From an uncultured Myxococcales bacterium (GTDB lineage: Bacteria > Myxococcota_A > UBA9042 > CAIXZC01): a stretch of DNA of 64,000 nt. The DNA lies in assembly GCA_903895725.1 (NCBI GenBank), contig CAITUV010000047.1, forward strand, positions 62,001 through 126,000, in the 5' to 3' direction. This document shows, piece after piece, positions 7,610-17,131 of this stretch. Numbering within the stretch: position 1 is the stretch's first letter; every line of letters begins with the position of its first letter. Made by a program: the position numbers and the translations under genes. Under the pieces are notes generated by a model. It was not told the origin of the DNA, did not search any database, and saw only the letters and a program-made list of their open reading frames with translations.

Positions 7610-7975
7610 TCAGCTGCGGCCCGTGCAGCCGGGTGCGCACCCCTGGGCCTTCTGCTTCTGCCACTCCCCCAGCCGCTGACGCAGCTCCGCAATCCGCTCC
7701 GGAGGAAGAAGCTCTCGGACGGTCTCCACCAGCACCGACCGGTCTGCATCGAGCTGTGATGCCACTCGGTAATAGACCCAGACGGCTTCCCGGCGGTCGT
7801 CGACCAGTCCGGCATTGGCCAGGTAGCGCAGGTGGCGGGAGGCCTTGGACTGGCTGATGTCGAGCACCTGCATGCAGTCGCAGACGCACAGCTCCCCCTC
7901 ACTCAGGATAAGCGCCATCATCTGGAGCCTCGTCTCGTCCGCCAATGCCTTGAATGCGCGTGCCAGCTCTTTCAT
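7610..7975 (-). CDS. arsR: ArsR-family metalloid-responsive repressor
   Basis: This is a 121-residue winged-helix repressor. The N-terminus (KALADETRLQMMALI) and the recognition helix (SQSKASRHLRYLANAGLV) are characteristic. ELCVCDCMQ near residue 33 is the classic alpha-3 arsenite-binding site (CVCxxC-like), and the C-terminal CAPGC could supply further thiol ligands. ATG at 7975 follows GGGGAGG with a 6-base gap; the in-frame start at 8002 would add residues encoded by the operator and is not favoured. It is the first gene of a seven-gene operon. The palindrome between its promoter boxes is the likely binding site, so arsenite should release repression of the whole set. Confidence 0.95.
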   Translation of the reverse strand: MKELARAFKALADETRLQMMALILSEGELCVCDCMQVLDISQSKASRHLRYLANAGLVDDRREAVWVYYRVASQLDADRSVLVETVRELLPPERIAELRQRLGEWQKQKAQGCAPGCTGRS

Positions 7976-7999
7976 CGCTCGCCTCCCCGGCCGGAAAAC

Positions 8000-8028
8000 C
8001 ATATACCCGGATAGGCGGATATATGCAA
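8000..8028 (-). promoter_or_regulatory. ars operon promoter with embedded ArsR operator
   Basis: On the minus strand TTGCAT (8028-8023) and TATATG (8005-8000) are 17 bases apart. The inverted repeat CATATACCCG (8000-8009) / CGGATATATG (8016-8025) has 9 of 10 matching positions around a 6-base centre and covers the region from the -35 to the -10 box. A repressor bound there would block RNA polymerase directly. Confidence 0.75.
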
Positions 8029-8083
8029 CAGGAATCGCATCGGGCCGCGCTTCGACCAGCCGTCTCCGTGAACGGGAGAGAAC

Positions 8084-9007
8084 CTATCGGAACAGCTGCT
8101 TCAGGAGGAACAACACATTGGCGGGCCGCTCGGCCAGACGGCGCATGAAGTAGGGATACCAGTCCCTCCCGTAGGGCAGGTAGACGCGCACGCGGTAGCC
8201 TGCCTTAGCCAGCTGAAGCTGCAGATCCGAACGGACCCCGTACAGGAACTGGAACTCGAGCTGATCCTTGCCCAGGCCGTTGGCCCCAGCGACCTCGCGG
8301 CCGTGAGTCACCAGCTTCTCGTCATGACTTGCGATGGCAAGGTAGAATCCCTGGTCCACGGCCTTGCGCGAGGCCCCGAGGTCGATCATCTGGGCGTAGT
8401 TGGAATCAACCCTGGACTTCTGCTGGTAGGCCACCTCGGGGGGCTCCCGGTAAGCCCCCTTGACCAGCCGGATGCTGCCATGCGCTTCAATGATCTTCTG
8501 AAGATCGGCGACGGACCGGTGCAGGCAGGACTGGAGGCAGACTCGCAGCTTGGGATTGAGCGGCAGGAGGCGGTGGTATATGTCCAGCGTCACCTGCGTG
8601 TAAGGAGAATCCTCCATGTCGATTTCGACTGTGGTCCCCTGCTGAGCGCTCTTGCGGACCAGCTCTTCGATCCGCTTCTCGCAGGAAGGCGGGTCGAGCA
8701 CGAGGCCCATCTGGCTCGGCTTGACCGAGATGGTCGACTGCAGCCCCTCCGTGTGGATCCGGTCCAGCATGACGTGGTACTCCCGGGCGGCCTCGTCGGC
8801 CTCGGCCAGGGTCGATACCGATTCCCCGACGTGATCCATGGTCAGGAGGATGCCCTGGTCGAGCAGCCGCCGGCCGCTTGCCACGGCCTCGTCCAACGTG
8901 TTGCCCGCGATGAAGCGCTGCACCAGGCGCCGGGTCAGCCGGCTGCTCATCACGAACCGCTGCATCCACTTGCTTCGGGAAAGGAACAGGAAGAAACGCC
9001 TCAACAT
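8084..9007 (-). CDS. proline dehydrogenase (monofunctional)
   Basis: This is a 307-residue FAD enzyme that oxidises proline to pyrroline-5-carboxylate and passes electrons to the quinone pool. It matches the single-domain proline dehydrogenase family. Recognisable strands of the (beta/alpha)8 barrel include GILLTMDHVGES, TTVEIDMEDS, LRVCLQSCL, IRLVKGAYREP and LAIASHD. The substrate-binding end reads VRVYLPYGRDWYPYFMRRLAERPAN, whose paired arginines bind the proline carboxylate in the family. There is no aldehyde dehydrogenase domain, so it is not a bifunctional PutA. ATG at 9007 follows GGAGGTGA. It lies 47 bases downstream of nuoN and may be co-transcribed with the respiratory genes, which would link proline oxidation to respiration. 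Confidence 0.92.
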   Translation of the reverse strand: MLRRFFLFLSRSKWMQRFVMSSRLTRRLVQRFIAGNTLDEAVASGRRLLDQGILLTMDHVGESVSTLAEADEAAREYHVMLDRIHTEGLQSTISVKPSQMGLVLDPPSCEKRIEELVRKSAQQGTTVEIDMEDSPYTQVTLDIYHRLLPLNPKLRVCLQSCLHRSVADLQKIIEAHGSIRLVKGAYREPPEVAYQQKSRVDSNYAQMIDLGASRKAVDQGFYLAIASHDEKLVTHGREVAGANGLGKDQLEFQFLYGVRSDLQLQLAKAGYRVRVYLPYGRDWYPYFMRRLAERPANVLFLLKQLFR

Positions 9008-9054
9008 GGACACTCACCTCCCTCGGACTGCCAGGTCACTCGACCTCCGTCGAT

Positions 9055-10687
9055 TCAATCGGCCTGGCATCCCCCTCCGGCATCCTGGGGGGAAACCACA
9101 GCGGGTTCCCCGGATGATGCACCCACCCCCGATTTGGGTTGCTCCCTGGCAAAAGGTGCCAGGGCCCCCACATTGCCCTCACTCAAACCCCGAGCGACCT
9201 GGTACGTCACCGCCCTCCCCGCCTGCTCGGCAATACCGGTCAGACGGTCGGGGAAGATGCCCAGGCCGAAAATGGCCAGTGCCATCGCCACGAGCGCCAC
9301 GACCGCCGTGTTGGAGCGGATCTCCTGGGGCTCCTCGCCCTCCGGGGCCCGCATGTACATGGCCACCATCGGCCGCAGGTAGTAGTAAACGCTGAACAGG
9401 GCGTTGACCAGCGCAATGACGACCAGGATGATGAGGCGTCCCTTGCCGACGACTACCAGCTCCCTCAGTAGCGAGAACTTGGCAAAGAAGCCCGCAGTCG
9501 GCGGGAAGCCGGCCAGAGACAGCAGTGCCAGGGAGAGGAGTGCCGCCAGCCCCGGGCGACGCCTGGCCAGCCCTGCCAGACGCTCGAGCGTGGTGCTCTC
9601 ACTCCCTTCGTGCCCCAGGTGTGCCAGCACGCCGAAGGCAAGCAGGGTGGAGATCCCGTAGGCCGCCAGGTAGAACAGGATGGCCCCGTTCACGAAGCGC
9701 AGGCTGGAATCGCCCGAACCGAGCTGCGGAACGAGCGCCAGGCCGGCCAGGATGTACCCGGCATGGGAGATGCTCGAGTACGCCAGCATCCGCTTGACGT
9801 CCTCCTGGTGCATGGCCATCAGGTTCCCGACGGTCATCGTGAGGACGGCAATGGCAATCGCCACGTCCACGAATGAGAATGACTTGACGAACAGCTCGGG
9901 CAGCATGGCCACGAACACGACCCGCAGTAGGGCGGCAAAGGAGGCGGCCTTGACGGCCCCCGCCATGAATCCGGTCACCGGCGTGGGGGCCCCCTGGTAA
10001 GCATCGGGCGTCCAGAGATGGAACGGGACGGCAGCCACTTTGAACCCGAAGCCCACGAGCACGAGCCCGGCCGCAGCATACAGCATGAGACCGCCCTTGC
10101 CCTCGGCCAGGACCCGACCGACATCTTCGAGCACCAGGGTCCCCGTCTCTCCCCAGAACAGGACCATTCCATACAACAGGAGCGCCGAGGCCAGCGAGCC
10201 GGTGATGAAGTACTTCATCGCCCCCTCGCTTCCCCTGGCCGAGGCCCGCCGCATGGCCACCAGCGCATACACCGCCAGTGCCATCGTCTCGAGCCCCAGG
10301 AACAGGGTGAAGAGCTCGACGGAGGCCACCATGACCATCATCCCGGCCAGCGCAAAGGCATGGAACGCGTAGAACTCGCCGTGATCCAGGTTGTTCTCCC
10401 GGTCGAAGCCGGCTGCGCTGAGCACCGAAAGCGCCGTCACCAGCGGAAGGAGCACCCAGAAGAAGAGCGTGAACGCATTGACCGACAGCACCGACATCCA
10501 CCCGTCCACCGTTCCGCCCTGCCCCGGCCACAGCTTGATGGACGATGCAGCAGCGGCACAGAACCCGAGTGCCGAGATCCAGGAAAGGTGCGTTCCGCCC
10601 GAAGCCTCCGGCGACCGGAACAGGTCCATGACCAGGACAACCAGCCCGGTCACCGCCACGATCAGGATGGGAGCCAGAAGGAACAGA

Positions 10688-10695
<8 letters not shown>
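9055..10695 (-). CDS. nuoN: NADH-quinone oxidoreductase subunit N
   Basis: This is a 546-residue membrane subunit of complex I, one of three Mrp-antiporter-like proton channels. It has about 14 hydrophobic segments. Conserved stretches include GLETMALAVYALVAMRR, a lysine-containing helix in the AVKAASFAALLRVVF region, and AYSSISHAGYILAGL. ATG at 10695 is preceded by GGGAGGAAACC and overlaps the nuoM stop by 8 bases. The C-terminal 60 residues after the last membrane segment are polar and Pro/Gly-rich, longer than usual. It is the last nuo gene in the cluster; proline dehydrogenase follows. Confidence 0.95.
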
Positions 10696-12400
<1,705 letters not shown>

Positions 12401-12466
12401 GCGTATCTCCCGCCGGTCCGGGGAGTCACCTCCCCGCTCCGGCAGCCGGCTTCGACGCCGGCGGTT

Positions 12467-14398
12467 CTACAGTACGACCCACAGGCAGAGCACGCCGACC
12501 ACCACGGCCAGCAGGTAGCTCCGCAGGTTCCCGTCGTGGAACATCCGGGGCAGGACGCCGATCCCCTTGACGGTCCACGCCGGCAGGTTCACTCCGAGCA
12601 GATCGATGAACACCTTGTCCACGACCTTGTAGCTGAATGTCGCCACCGCCTTGAGCGGTCGCACCACGATCAGGGCGTACAGCTCGTCGACGAAGTACTT
12701 GCCTGCGACCAGCCGATAGAGAGGGCCGAAGGCCCGCGCAATGCGGGCGGACACGCCCTCCGGTCCCGACCGATAGACCAGCAGTCCGGCACTCAGCCCG
12801 GCTACGGCAACGAGCACGGACAGCCCGATGAGCCCCCAGTGCGTCAGGTGGGAGGCGTGTTGGGGCTCCAGCGTGTACTTGCCCACCACTGGAGCCAGCC
12901 ACCTGGAGAACAGGTGTCCCTCGCCGGGCAGCCCCAGCGCCCCGGCCACGGTTGCCGCGCCGGCCAGCAGAACCAGGGCGGTCCCCATGTTCCAGGGGGA
13001 TTCATGCGCGTGCTCGAACGCATGATGATCGCGGGGCTCTCCCCGGAACGTGAGCCAGTAAAGGCGCATCATGTAAAACGCGGTGAGGAACGCTCCGACC
13101 ACGCCGCAGGCCCAGAACACCTTGTACACCATGGGGAAGGGGGTCGACGCCAGGAACGCTGCCGTCAGGATCTCGTCCTTCGAAAAGAACCCGGACAGCG
13201 GCGGAATCCCGGCAATGGCCAGCGTCGAGATCAGGAAGGTCCAATGCGTCACGGGCATCTTCCTGGCAAGCCCGCCCATGCGGCGGATGTCCTGCTGGTG
13301 ATGGAGCGCATGGATGACGGAGCCGGCCCCGAGGAACAGGCAGGCCTTGAAGAACGCATGGGTCGTCAGGTGGAAGATGCCAGCAGCGAATGCGCCCGAC
13401 CCCACGGCCAGAAACATGTATCCGAGCTGGCTTACCGTCGAGTAGGCCAGCACCTTCTTGATGTCGGTCTGGGCCAGGCCGATGGTTGCGGCAAAGAGGG
13501 CCGTCACCGCGCCCACGCCGGCAACCACCGCCATGGCGATGGGAGCATGCACGTAGAGGAACGAGAGCCGCGCCACCATGTACACGCCGGCGGTGACCAT
13601 CGTGGCCGCATGGATCAGGGCGGAAACGGGTGTGGGGCCTGCCATGGCATCGGGCAGCCAGACGTACAGGGGGAGCTGAGCGCTCTTGCCCGCCGCTCCG
13701 AGGAAGAGCAGAAGGCAGATCACGGTCATGTTCAGCTCGTTGGCAACCGGCGGCACCCCGCTGTTGGCGAATCGCTCGAGTGCGAAGAAATCGACGCTCC
13801 CCTGGTTGTACATCAGCAGCATCAGCATCCCGAGCAGGAAGCCGAAATCGCCGATCCGGTTGACGATGAAGGCCTTCTTCCCGGCAATGGCCTTCTCCAT
13901 GTCCTCGTACCAGAAGCCGATGAGCAGGTACGACGAGAGCCCCACCCCTTCCCAGCCGGCGAACATGACGACCAGGTTCGCACCCAGCACCAGGAGGAGC
14001 ATGAAGAAGACGAACATGTTGAGGTGCGAGAAGAAGCGGGCGTGGCTGCGGTCCCCCTTCATGTACGCCATGGAGTAAAGGTGGATGAGCGAGCTGACCC
14101 CCGTCACCACCAGGCTCATCACGGCCGACAGGCGGTCGAACCGGAAGTCGAGGCCGATGTCGAGCAGGTCGCTCTTCAGGAACGGATACACCTTGTAAAG
14201 GTAGACCATCCCGGCCGCGTCGTTCGAGAGGAACCACCAGGCGTAGAGCGACACCCCGAATGACGAGAAGACGGCGAGGTTGGCAACGACTGCGGCGAAC
14301 CGGTCTCCCCATCTCTTCCCGAGCAGTCCGGCCAGCAGCGCACCGATGGCGGGAAGCAGGATGATCACCGGGATGGCAGCAAACAGTTTCGGTTCCAT
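12467..14398 (-). CDS. nuoL: NADH-quinone oxidoreductase subunit L
   Basis: This is a 643-residue subunit, the distal antiporter-like channel of complex I. Typical motifs are GWEGVGLSSYLLIGFWYED, LPLYVWLPDAMAGPTPVSAL, HAATMVTAGVYMVAR and YSTVSQLGYMFLAVG. The length fits NuoL, including the C-terminal part that forms the long lateral helix reaching over subunits M and N. ATG at 14398 follows GGGGAGAGG. It starts 10 bases after nuoK ends, and 66 non-coding bases separate it from nuoM. Confidence 0.97.
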   Translation of the reverse strand: MEPKLFAAIPVIILLPAIGALLAGLLGKRWGDRFAAVVANLAVFSSFGVSLYAWWFLSNDAAGMVYLYKVYPFLKSDLLDIGLDFRFDRLSAVMSLVVTGVSSLIHLYSMAYMKGDRSHARFFSHLNMFVFFMLLLVLGANLVVMFAGWEGVGLSSYLLIGFWYEDMEKAIAGKKAFIVNRIGDFGFLLGMLMLLMYNQGSVDFFALERFANSGVPPVANELNMTVICLLLFLGAAGKSAQLPLYVWLPDAMAGPTPVSALIHAATMVTAGVYMVARLSFLYVHAPIAMAVVAGVGAVTALFAATIGLAQTDIKKVLAYSTVSQLGYMFLAVGSGAFAAGIFHLTTHAFFKACLFLGAGSVIHALHHQQDIRRMGGLARKMPVTHWTFLISTLAIAGIPPLSGFFSKDEILTAAFLASTPFPMVYKVFWACGVVGAFLTAFYMMRLYWLTFRGEPRDHHAFEHAHESPWNMGTALVLLAGAATVAGALGLPGEGHLFSRWLAPVVGKYTLEPQHASHLTHWGLIGLSVLVAVAGLSAGLLVYRSGPEGVSARIARAFGPLYRLVAGKYFVDELYALIVVRPLKAVATFSYKVVDKVFIDLLGVNLPAWTVKGIGVLPRMFHDGNLRSYLLAVVVGVLCLWVVL

Positions 14399-14408
14399 TC
14401 CCTCTCCC

Positions 14409-14717
14409 CTACCCGTTGAGCCGGTTGACCCGGTCCACGTCCAGCGTCTTGAAGTGGCGATAGATGGCCAGCACCAGCGCCAGGCCGATGGCAGCCTCGG
14501 CCGCGGCCAATGCCATGACGAAGAAGGCCATCACCTGCCCCGCCTCGTCCCCGCGAAACCGGGAGTAGGCCACCAGGGCCAGGTTGGACCCGTTCAGCAT
14601 CAGCTCCATGGCCATGAGCATCACGACCAGGTTGCGCCGGATCACCAGGCCCAGCAGGCCGATGGAGAACAGAGCAAACGACAGGAGGAGGTACCAGGAC
14701 AAGGGGGTCGTCATCAC
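14409..14717 (-). CDS. nuoK: NADH-quinone oxidoreductase subunit K
   Basis: This is a 102-residue subunit of three transmembrane helices. VMLMAMELMLNGSNLALV contains the conserved membrane glutamate of helix 2, and ALAAAEAAIGLALVLAIYR contains that of helix 3. The start codon overlaps the nuoJ stop by 4 bases (ATGA), indicating translational coupling. Confidence 0.96.
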   Translation of the reverse strand: MMTTPLSWYLLLSFALFSIGLLGLVIRRNLVVMLMAMELMLNGSNLALVAYSRFRGDEAGQVMAFFVMALAAAEAAIGLALVLAIYRHFKTLDVDRVNRLNG

Positions 14718-15229
14718 TTTCCCTCCCTCCAGAAGCGGCGCCGGGCCACCACCACGGCCCCGACCACGGCCACCAGGAGCAGCAGCGACACCAGCTCGAA
14801 CGGGAGCAGGAACTGCCCGAGCAGCAGCTCCGCCACCCCCGGAATCGTCCCGAACGTGTCGGGCACTGCAGGGGGCACGTCCGCCAGCAGGCCGTGCGAT
14901 GAAATCACGGTCTTGGCGAACTTCCCGGCCACGGCCAGCACGGCCAGCACGCCGAGCACGGGGAGCATCGACACCTGGAGCTCACGCCCCCGTTCGGACA
15001 GGTCAAGCAGCATGATCACGAACACGAACAGCACCATGATTGCCCCGGCGTAGACCAGGAGCTGCATCGCAGCCAGGAAGTGCGCCAGGAGTGTGACGAA
15101 GATTCCTGCCAGAGCGAACAGGCAGATGATCAGGCTGAAGGCGCTTCGCAGCGGACTGCGCCAGGCAATCGTGGCCAGCCCCGATACCAGCGCTACCGCG
15201 GCCAGGATGGCGAATAGAATCTGCTCCAT
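14714..15229 (-). CDS. nuoJ: NADH-quinone oxidoreductase subunit J
   Basis: This is a 171-residue membrane subunit with five hydrophobic segments. The conserved LLVYAGAIMVLFVFVIMLL, which forms the pi-bulge helix TM3 in known structures, is near residue 58. ATG at 15229 follows AGGAGGAGCTC. It begins only 9 bases after nuoF ends, in the place where nuoG, nuoH and nuoI would normally come first. Confidence 0.95.
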   Translation of the reverse strand: MEQILFAILAAVALVSGLATIAWRSPLRSAFSLIICLFALAGIFVTLLAHFLAAMQLLVYAGAIMVLFVFVIMLLDLSERGRELQVSMLPVLGVLAVLAVAGKFAKTVISSHGLLADVPPAVPDTFGTIPGVAELLLGQFLLPFELVSLLLLVAVVGAVVVARRRFWREGK

Positions 15230-15238
15230 GAGCTCCTC

Positions 15239-16507
15239 CTAGCCGACATGCGACGGACAGCCGCCGGCCCGGATATGCGCTTCGAATTCGTCCCGGAACT
15301 TGGTCACGAATGCCTCGATGGGCATGGCAGCCGCCTCCCCCAGCGGGCAGATGGTGCGCCCCTTGATGTTGCGAGCCATCTCCAGCAGCAGGTCGAGCTC
15401 CCTGAGCTCAGCCGTGCCCTTCTCGATCCGCTCGATGGTGGCCGCCATCCAGGCGCACCCCTCCCGGCAGGGGGTGCACTGACCACACGACTCGTGTGCG
15501 TAGAACCGAGCCACCCGGAGCGCCACCTGGACGATGCAGGTGCCCTCGGCGATGACCGTGGCGCACCCGGTCCCCAGCATGGTTCCGGCATTCCTCATCG
15601 AGTCGCACGTCATGGCCACGTCGATTTCGCCGGGCAGCAGGATCGGAGTGGACGAGCCGCCCGGAATGACCCCCTTGAGCGCCTTGCCCCCCACGATGCC
15701 GCCGCCATCCTCGAAGATCAGCTCCCGCAGGTTCTTCCCCACCGGGAACTCGTAGAGCCCGGGGCGATTCACGTGGCCGGACAGGCCGAAGAGCCGCACC
15801 CCTCCATCCCCCTGGACTCCCAGCGCGTGGAAGGCATCGCCCCCCATCTCCAGGATCATGGGAACGGCAGCGATGGTCTCCACGTTGTTGATGACCGTGG
15901 GCCGGGCAAACGCCCCCTTGACCGCGGGGAACGGAGGCTTGAGCCTGGGCCGGCCCGGTTTTCCCTCGAGCGATTCGAGCAGCGCCGTCTCTTCCCCGCA
16001 GATGTACGCACCGGCACCGAGGTGCACGAACAGGTCGAAGGAGAAGCCGCTTCCCAGGATGTTCTTGCCGAGATAGCCCCCCTTGCGGGCATCCGCAATG
16101 GCCTTCTCGAACCGCTGAGCGATCTCGAAGAATTCGCCCCGCACGTACAGGTAGCCGGCAGTCAACCCTACGGCCCGGGCCGCAATCACGGCTCCCTCGA
16201 TGATCCGGAACGGATCCTCGGACAGCAGCGCCCGGTCCTTGAACGTGCCCGGCTCCCCCTCGTCCGCGTTGATGACCAGGTAACGAGGCCCCTCGCCGGG
16301 AGGCACGAAGCTCCACTTCATTCCGGCCGGAAAACCGGCACCACCTCGGCCCCGGATGGTCGCCTTCTTCATCTCGGAGATGATGTCCGCCGGCTTCATG
16401 ATCAGGGCCTTGCGCAGCGCCCGGAAACCGCCGGCAAGCTTGTAGCCGTCCAGCTTTGCCAGGTCCTTCTTCTCCCGCCAGCGGGCCAGGAGATTCGTTT
16501 GGGCCAT
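15239..16507 (-). CDS. nuoF: NADH-quinone oxidoreductase subunit F
   Basis: This is a 422-residue NADH-binding subunit with FMN and one [4Fe-4S] cluster. RGRGGAGFPAGMKWSF is the NADH/FMN glycine-rich loop, NADEGEPGTFKDR the FMN-binding stretch, and ESCGQCTPCREG plus a later cysteine (GRTICPLG) the cluster ligands. Two starts are close together. ATG at 16507 is spaced about 8 bases from GGAGGGGAG; ATG at 16513 overlaps the nuoE stop but touches that site directly. I prefer 16507. With NuoE it forms the diaphorase module; its usual partner NuoG is not in this cluster. Confidence 0.96.
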   Translation of the reverse strand: MAQTNLLARWREKKDLAKLDGYKLAGGFRALRKALIMKPADIISEMKKATIRGRGGAGFPAGMKWSFVPPGEGPRYLVINADEGEPGTFKDRALLSEDPFRIIEGAVIAARAVGLTAGYLYVRGEFFEIAQRFEKAIADARKGGYLGKNILGSGFSFDLFVHLGAGAYICGEETALLESLEGKPGRPRLKPPFPAVKGAFARPTVINNVETIAAVPMILEMGGDAFHALGVQGDGGVRLFGLSGHVNRPGLYEFPVGKNLRELIFEDGGGIVGGKALKGVIPGGSSTPILLPGEIDVAMTCDSMRNAGTMLGTGCATVIAEGTCIVQVALRVARFYAHESCGQCTPCREGCAWMAATIERIEKGTAELRELDLLLEMARNIKGRTICPLGEAAAMPIEAFVTKFRDEFEAHIRAGGCPSHVG

Positions 16508-16509
16508 GG

Positions 16510-16995
16510 TCATCTCCCCTCCTCCCGAAGGCGGTTCACGAGGGCCACCACCTTCTCCGGCGTCATCTCTTCGTGGTACGTGTCGTTCACCTGGAGCGCC
16601 GGAGCCGTCCCGCAGGCAGCCAGGCACTGCACGGTCGACAGCGTGAACAGCCCGTCTTCGGTCGTCTCGCCGTCCCGGATGCCGAGCATCTTTTCGAGCG
16701 CAGCCATCAGGCGATCGCTCCCCTTGAGGAAGCAGGACACGTTGCCGCAGACCTGGATGTGGTACTTTCCGGTCGGACGCTTCTTGAACATGCTGTAGAA
16801 GGTCGCGGTCGAAAGCACCTCGCCTGGGGGAAGCCCGATCCGCTCCGCAACCAGCTCCATGACCTCGTGCGTGAGGTAGCCGAACTGCTCCTGCGCGATG
16901 TAGAGCGCGGGGAGGAGGCAGGCCTTGGGATCGGGGTACTCCGCCAGCAGACGGCCAATCCGGGCCTCGTTGTCCGCAGAAAACGCCAGTTGCAT
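16510..16995 (-). CDS. nuoE: NADH-quinone oxidoreductase subunit E
   Basis: This is a 161-residue thioredoxin-like [2Fe-2S] subunit of the NADH-oxidising module. Ligands follow the family pattern: VCGNVSCFLKG (CxxxxC) near residue 80 and VQCLAACGTAP (CxxxC) near residue 122. It is the first gene of the cluster, with its own promoter and a hairpin-bearing leader. Its stop is followed within 3 bases by the nuoF start. It could also belong to a hydrogenase or formate dehydrogenase diaphorase, but the downstream nuoJKLMN genes favour complex I. Confidence 0.95.
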   Translation of the reverse strand: MQLAFSADNEARIGRLLAEYPDPKACLLPALYIAQEQFGYLTHEVMELVAERIGLPPGEVLSTATFYSMFKKRPTGKYHIQVCGNVSCFLKGSDRLMAALEKMLGIRDGETTEDGLFTLSTVQCLAACGTAPALQVNDTYHEEMTPEKVVALVNRLREEGR

Positions 16996-17013
16996 GTCAT
17001 CTCCGAATCGCGA

Positions 17014-17040
17014 GGCCGGGTCTCATAGAGACCCCTGGCC
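17014..17040 (-). promoter_or_regulatory. stable hairpin in the nuoE leader
   Basis: GGGTCTC (17018-17024) and GAGACCC (17028-17034) form a perfect 7-bp stem with a 3-base loop, extended by GGCC/GGCC after a small bulge. It falls between the predicted transcript start (about 17048) and the nuoE ATG. No T-run follows on either strand, so it is not a standard terminator. It may stabilise or regulate the mRNA. Confidence 0.5.
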
Positions 17041-17054
17041 GAAATGATACCGGC

Positions 17055-17083
17055 AAACTAGCGGATCGGGCCCCCCGTGTCAA
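17055..17083 (-). promoter_or_regulatory. promoter of the nuoE-N cluster
   Basis: On the minus strand a perfect TTGACA (17083-17078) is followed after 17 bases by TAGTTT (17060-17055). The -10 match is moderate. Confidence 0.55.
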
Positions 17084-17131
17084 GCCACCCGATTGCTCCT
17101 CCCACCTAAGTCTAGCGGGTAACTTCCCTTC

